The notes beneath the pieces are model-generated. The model was given only the letters and a program-made list of their open reading frames with translations. It did not search any database and was not told the origin of the DNA. Both the position numbers and the translations under genes were made by a program. From NCBI RefSeq assembly GCF_003259195.1, contig NZ_QJPK01000002.1:285820-349819 (forward strand): DNA of 64,000 nt. Direction: 5' to 3'. Shown here one piece after another: positions 62,475 through 64,000 of the stretch. Within the stretch, counting starts at the first letter, position 1, and every line of letters starts with the position of its first letter. Source of the DNA: Paracoccus sediminilitoris. Lineage in GTDB: Bacteria > Pseudomonadota > Alphaproteobacteria > Rhodobacterales > Rhodobacteraceae.

Positions 62475-63056
62475 TCAGCGATACTGCAACGCGTCCTGCT
62501 TTCCGATCTCGCGGATGACGCGGGCAGGGTTGCCGCCGCAGATCACGCGCTCTGGTATCGTGCCGCGGACAACCGAGCCCGCCGCGATAACTGCGCCCGA
62601 CTCGATCACAGCGCCGGGCAGGGTCGAGACCCCGGCTCCGATCCAGACATCGTCCCCGATCATCACGGGACGCGCATATTCCAGCCCTTGGTTCCGCCGT
62701 TGGGCGTCCAGGGGGTGACCCGCAGTGTAGATCCCCACGTTGGGAGCGATGAAGCAATTTCTGCCAATGGTTACTTTGGCGCCGTCCAGGATCACCAGAT
62801 TGACGTTCGCATAGAAGTCCTCGCCAAGCTCAATATTGAACCCGTAGTCACAGTGAAAATGGCCGTCGAACGTCATACGCTCTCCAGCCTTTCCCAACAG
62901 GCCCCGGAGGAGTGCATCCCGCCTATCAGACTCGTCAGGGTGCAGCCCGTTCAGCTCATGCAGGATGCGCTTGGCGGCAAGGCGCTGCTCAAGCACGTCG
63001 GGGTCGTAGTTGTCGTCGTAGAGCAGGCCCGCTGCGGCTTTCTCGAGTTCGGTCAT
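62475..63056 (-). CDS. Sugar O-acetyltransferase (maltose/NodL acetyltransferase family)
   Basis: A 193-residue left-handed beta-helix acetyltransferase, complete and the normal length. Seen: ELEKAAAGLLYDDNYDPDVLEQR with the N-terminal helical domain, the hexapeptide repeats (VTIGRNCFIAPNVGIYTAGHP, IGDDVWIGAGVSTLPGAVIESGAVIAAGSVV by position), the catalytic His in TAGHPLD, and the final GNPARVIREI. It acetylates a sugar or glycoside with acetyl-CoA; the exact acceptor is unknown. It is the only clearly intact gene in the right-hand accessory segment. The start is ATG 63056, with no strong ribosome-binding site seen. Confidence 0.88.
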   Translation of the reverse strand: MTELEKAAAGLLYDDNYDPDVLEQRLAAKRILHELNGLHPDESDRRDALLRGLLGKAGERMTFDGHFHCDYGFNIELGEDFYANVNLVILDGAKVTIGRNCFIAPNVGIYTAGHPLDAQRRNQGLEYARPVMIGDDVWIGAGVSTLPGAVIESGAVIAAGSVVRGTIPERVICGGNPARVIREIGKQDALQYR

Positions 63057-63484
63057 ATTCTGGTCGAGTTGTTAAGGTCAGAGGGCGGGTCTCAGCACTT
63101 CGCTCCGATGCCCACCCATAGCACTGGCAGTGGTTGCTGAGCATATATCAGGTTCGGGATCATAGACGAGCACTGCGCACGGCTACTTCGGGCAATTCAA
63201 CTCTATCTTCTGTCCTTAGCAACGTAACAGCTGCGGGATGGCCTCCGAGGCGCGCGCTCGACCCTTGGCGGCCGCTCGACGGATGCCGCTGCGCCGCTTC
63301 TGCTACGCGCAATTTGCTGTCGTTGACCGCCCCAGATATCCGGCCTAACCTCTGCCAGTCTAGAATAGGTTAGGCTCGGGAAGGTTGGCCCGGCCCCCGC
63401 CCTGCGAGTCCTTCCGTTGCAAGTCAACGGCCCAAGACTATCAAGGCGTCTGCGCGGTGCAGACGCGGATAGAAAGGGTATAAC
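63057..63484. other. 428-base gap without a recognisable gene
   Basis: The frames are short and broken and I recognise no protein. It separates the leftward acetyltransferase from the rightward glyoxalase-like gene and presumably holds the promoters of both. GGGTAT-like bases lie just ahead of the rightward start. Confidence 0.5.
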
Positions 63485-63910
63485 ATGAAACCTAGAATTT
63501 CCGTTCTGACGCTCGGCGCAAGCAATCTCGAACGGTCACTTTCTTTCTATTGCGACGGGCTCGGGCTGCCGACGACGGGCATCATCGGGCAGGCGTTCGA
63601 TCATGGTGCGGTGGCGTTCTTTGATCTAGCTGGCGGGCTGAAGCTTGCCCTCTGGGCGCAGGACGACATCGCCCATGATACCGGATTACCAGTCCAGCCG
63701 GTTTGCTCTACCACCCTGACCATCGGACACAATGTAGTGCGACCAGAAGAAATCGATCAGTGCATGGAGACTGCCGTGCCGGCAGGCGCCAAGGTGATCA
63801 AAACCGCATAGGCCACATTCTACGGCGGCTACGCAGGCTACTTCCGCGACCCTGACGGGCATCTGTGGGAAATCGTTTGGAACCCTGATTTGCTTCCGCT
63901 GGAGGATTGA
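63485..63910 (+). pseudogene. Glyoxalase/VOC-family protein interrupted by an in-frame amber stop
   Basis: Reads as a VOC protein: MKPRISVLTLGASNLERSLS, FYCDGLGLPTTGI, FFDLAGGLKLALWAQ and, near the middle, a stop TAG at 63809-63811. Immediately after it the same frame continues ATFYGGYAGYFRDPDGHLWE and IVWNPDLLPLED, then a normal TGA at 63908-63910. The second half holds the metal-binding glutamate of the family and the expected C-terminus. Total 141 codons, normal for the family. A single C-to-T change (CAG to TAG) would explain it. Unless suppressed, the product is truncated. Confidence 0.8.
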
Positions 63911-63937
63911 GCCGCCTTTGTGAAGGCGAATGCCTCT

Positions 63938-64000
63938 TGACCTGAGCCCCGCATTCTCCTCCGGTTTGAGATAGAATCCGCTTCAAACCGAGGAGACGGA
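63938..64000 (+). mobile_element. Probable left end of an IS3-type insertion sequence
   Basis: From TGACCTGAGCCCC (63938-63950) the sequence runs to a purine-rich GAGGAGACGGA at the window edge. This resembles the terminal repeat and leader of IS3-family elements just before their first transposase gene (orfA), whose start would lie a few bases outside the window. The other end and the transposase are not visible, so this rests on recognition of the terminus only. Confidence 0.45.

Noticed and set aside
1..64000. CRISPR arrays or phage gene blocks
   Set aside because: No regularly spaced direct repeats, and no capsid, portal, terminase or lysis genes were seen. The single HNH protein at 40.1-40.5 kb has no phage neighbours.

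Overview
The window looks like chromosomal DNA from a GC-rich alphaproteobacterium of the Rhodobacterales, most likely Paracoccus or a close relative. The grounds are gene order and protein style: kdsD-lptC-lptA-lptB-hpf-ptsN, ilvE divergent from petP-petR, accD-folC, the carboxyspermidine route to polyamines, and GC-rich intergenic hairpin repeats familiar from this order. This assignment is an inference; no rRNA gene is present. Coding density is high to about 60.4 kb, with many 4-base stop/start overlaps.

Layout. 0-3.6 kb: start of gltD (leftward, cut by the window edge), uppP, an NDUFA9-like Rossmann protein, tRNA-Leu(CAG) with a strong terminator, and a short RNase D. 3.6-8.0 kb: LPS supply and export (kdsD, lptC, lptA, lptB), then hpf and ptsN. 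8-11.2 kb: ilvE, the petP/petR regulators without petABC, and a uracil-DNA glycosylase lacking the expected Fe-S cysteines. 11.3-16 kb: an RND efflux pair. 16-20 kb: DsbD-alpha-like protein, YqgE, Map, a CinA-type protein and a GNAT protein. 19.9-28.6 kb: an eight-gene leftward catabolic operon plus kynA, which I read as aerobic 2-aminobenzoyl-CoA (anthranilate) degradation fed from tryptophan. A perfect 16-bp palindrome in front of the operon is a candidate site for its MarR regulator. 28.6-31.7 kb: a DUF4202-CbiX fusion, a MnmC(o)-like FAD oxidase and a separate divergent MnmD. 31.8-34.9 kb: a rhomboid remnant, an ABC-2 transporter and two small exported proteins. 35-48 kb: rimO, a sulfotransferase, ettA, an outer-membrane barrel, HNH, DsbA-like, zapE, a nucleosidase, an ABC exporter, a CAP lipoprotein, a BON-LysM protein and an acyl-CoA synthetase. 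48-60.4 kb: folC-accD, cardiolipin synthase, Lrp/phhA/phhB (phenylalanine hydroxylation), a DUF6478-like pair, nspC and carboxy(nor)spermidine dehydrogenase, an AI-2E-type permease and two exported proteins.

60.4-64 kb is different: low coding density, broken frames, a DUF1349 gene whose C-terminus is lost, a gene tail resembling a transposase end, an intact sugar O-acetyltransferase, a glyoxalase-like gene with an in-frame amber stop, and what looks like the left end of an IS3-type element at the window edge. I read this as a decaying accessory segment.

The most interesting parts are the kynA/2-aminobenzoyl-CoA cluster with its own RidA and MarR operator, the DUF4202-CbiX fusion, and the cysteine-poor family-4-like uracil-DNA glycosylase. 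I found no CRISPR array, prophage or obvious defence system.
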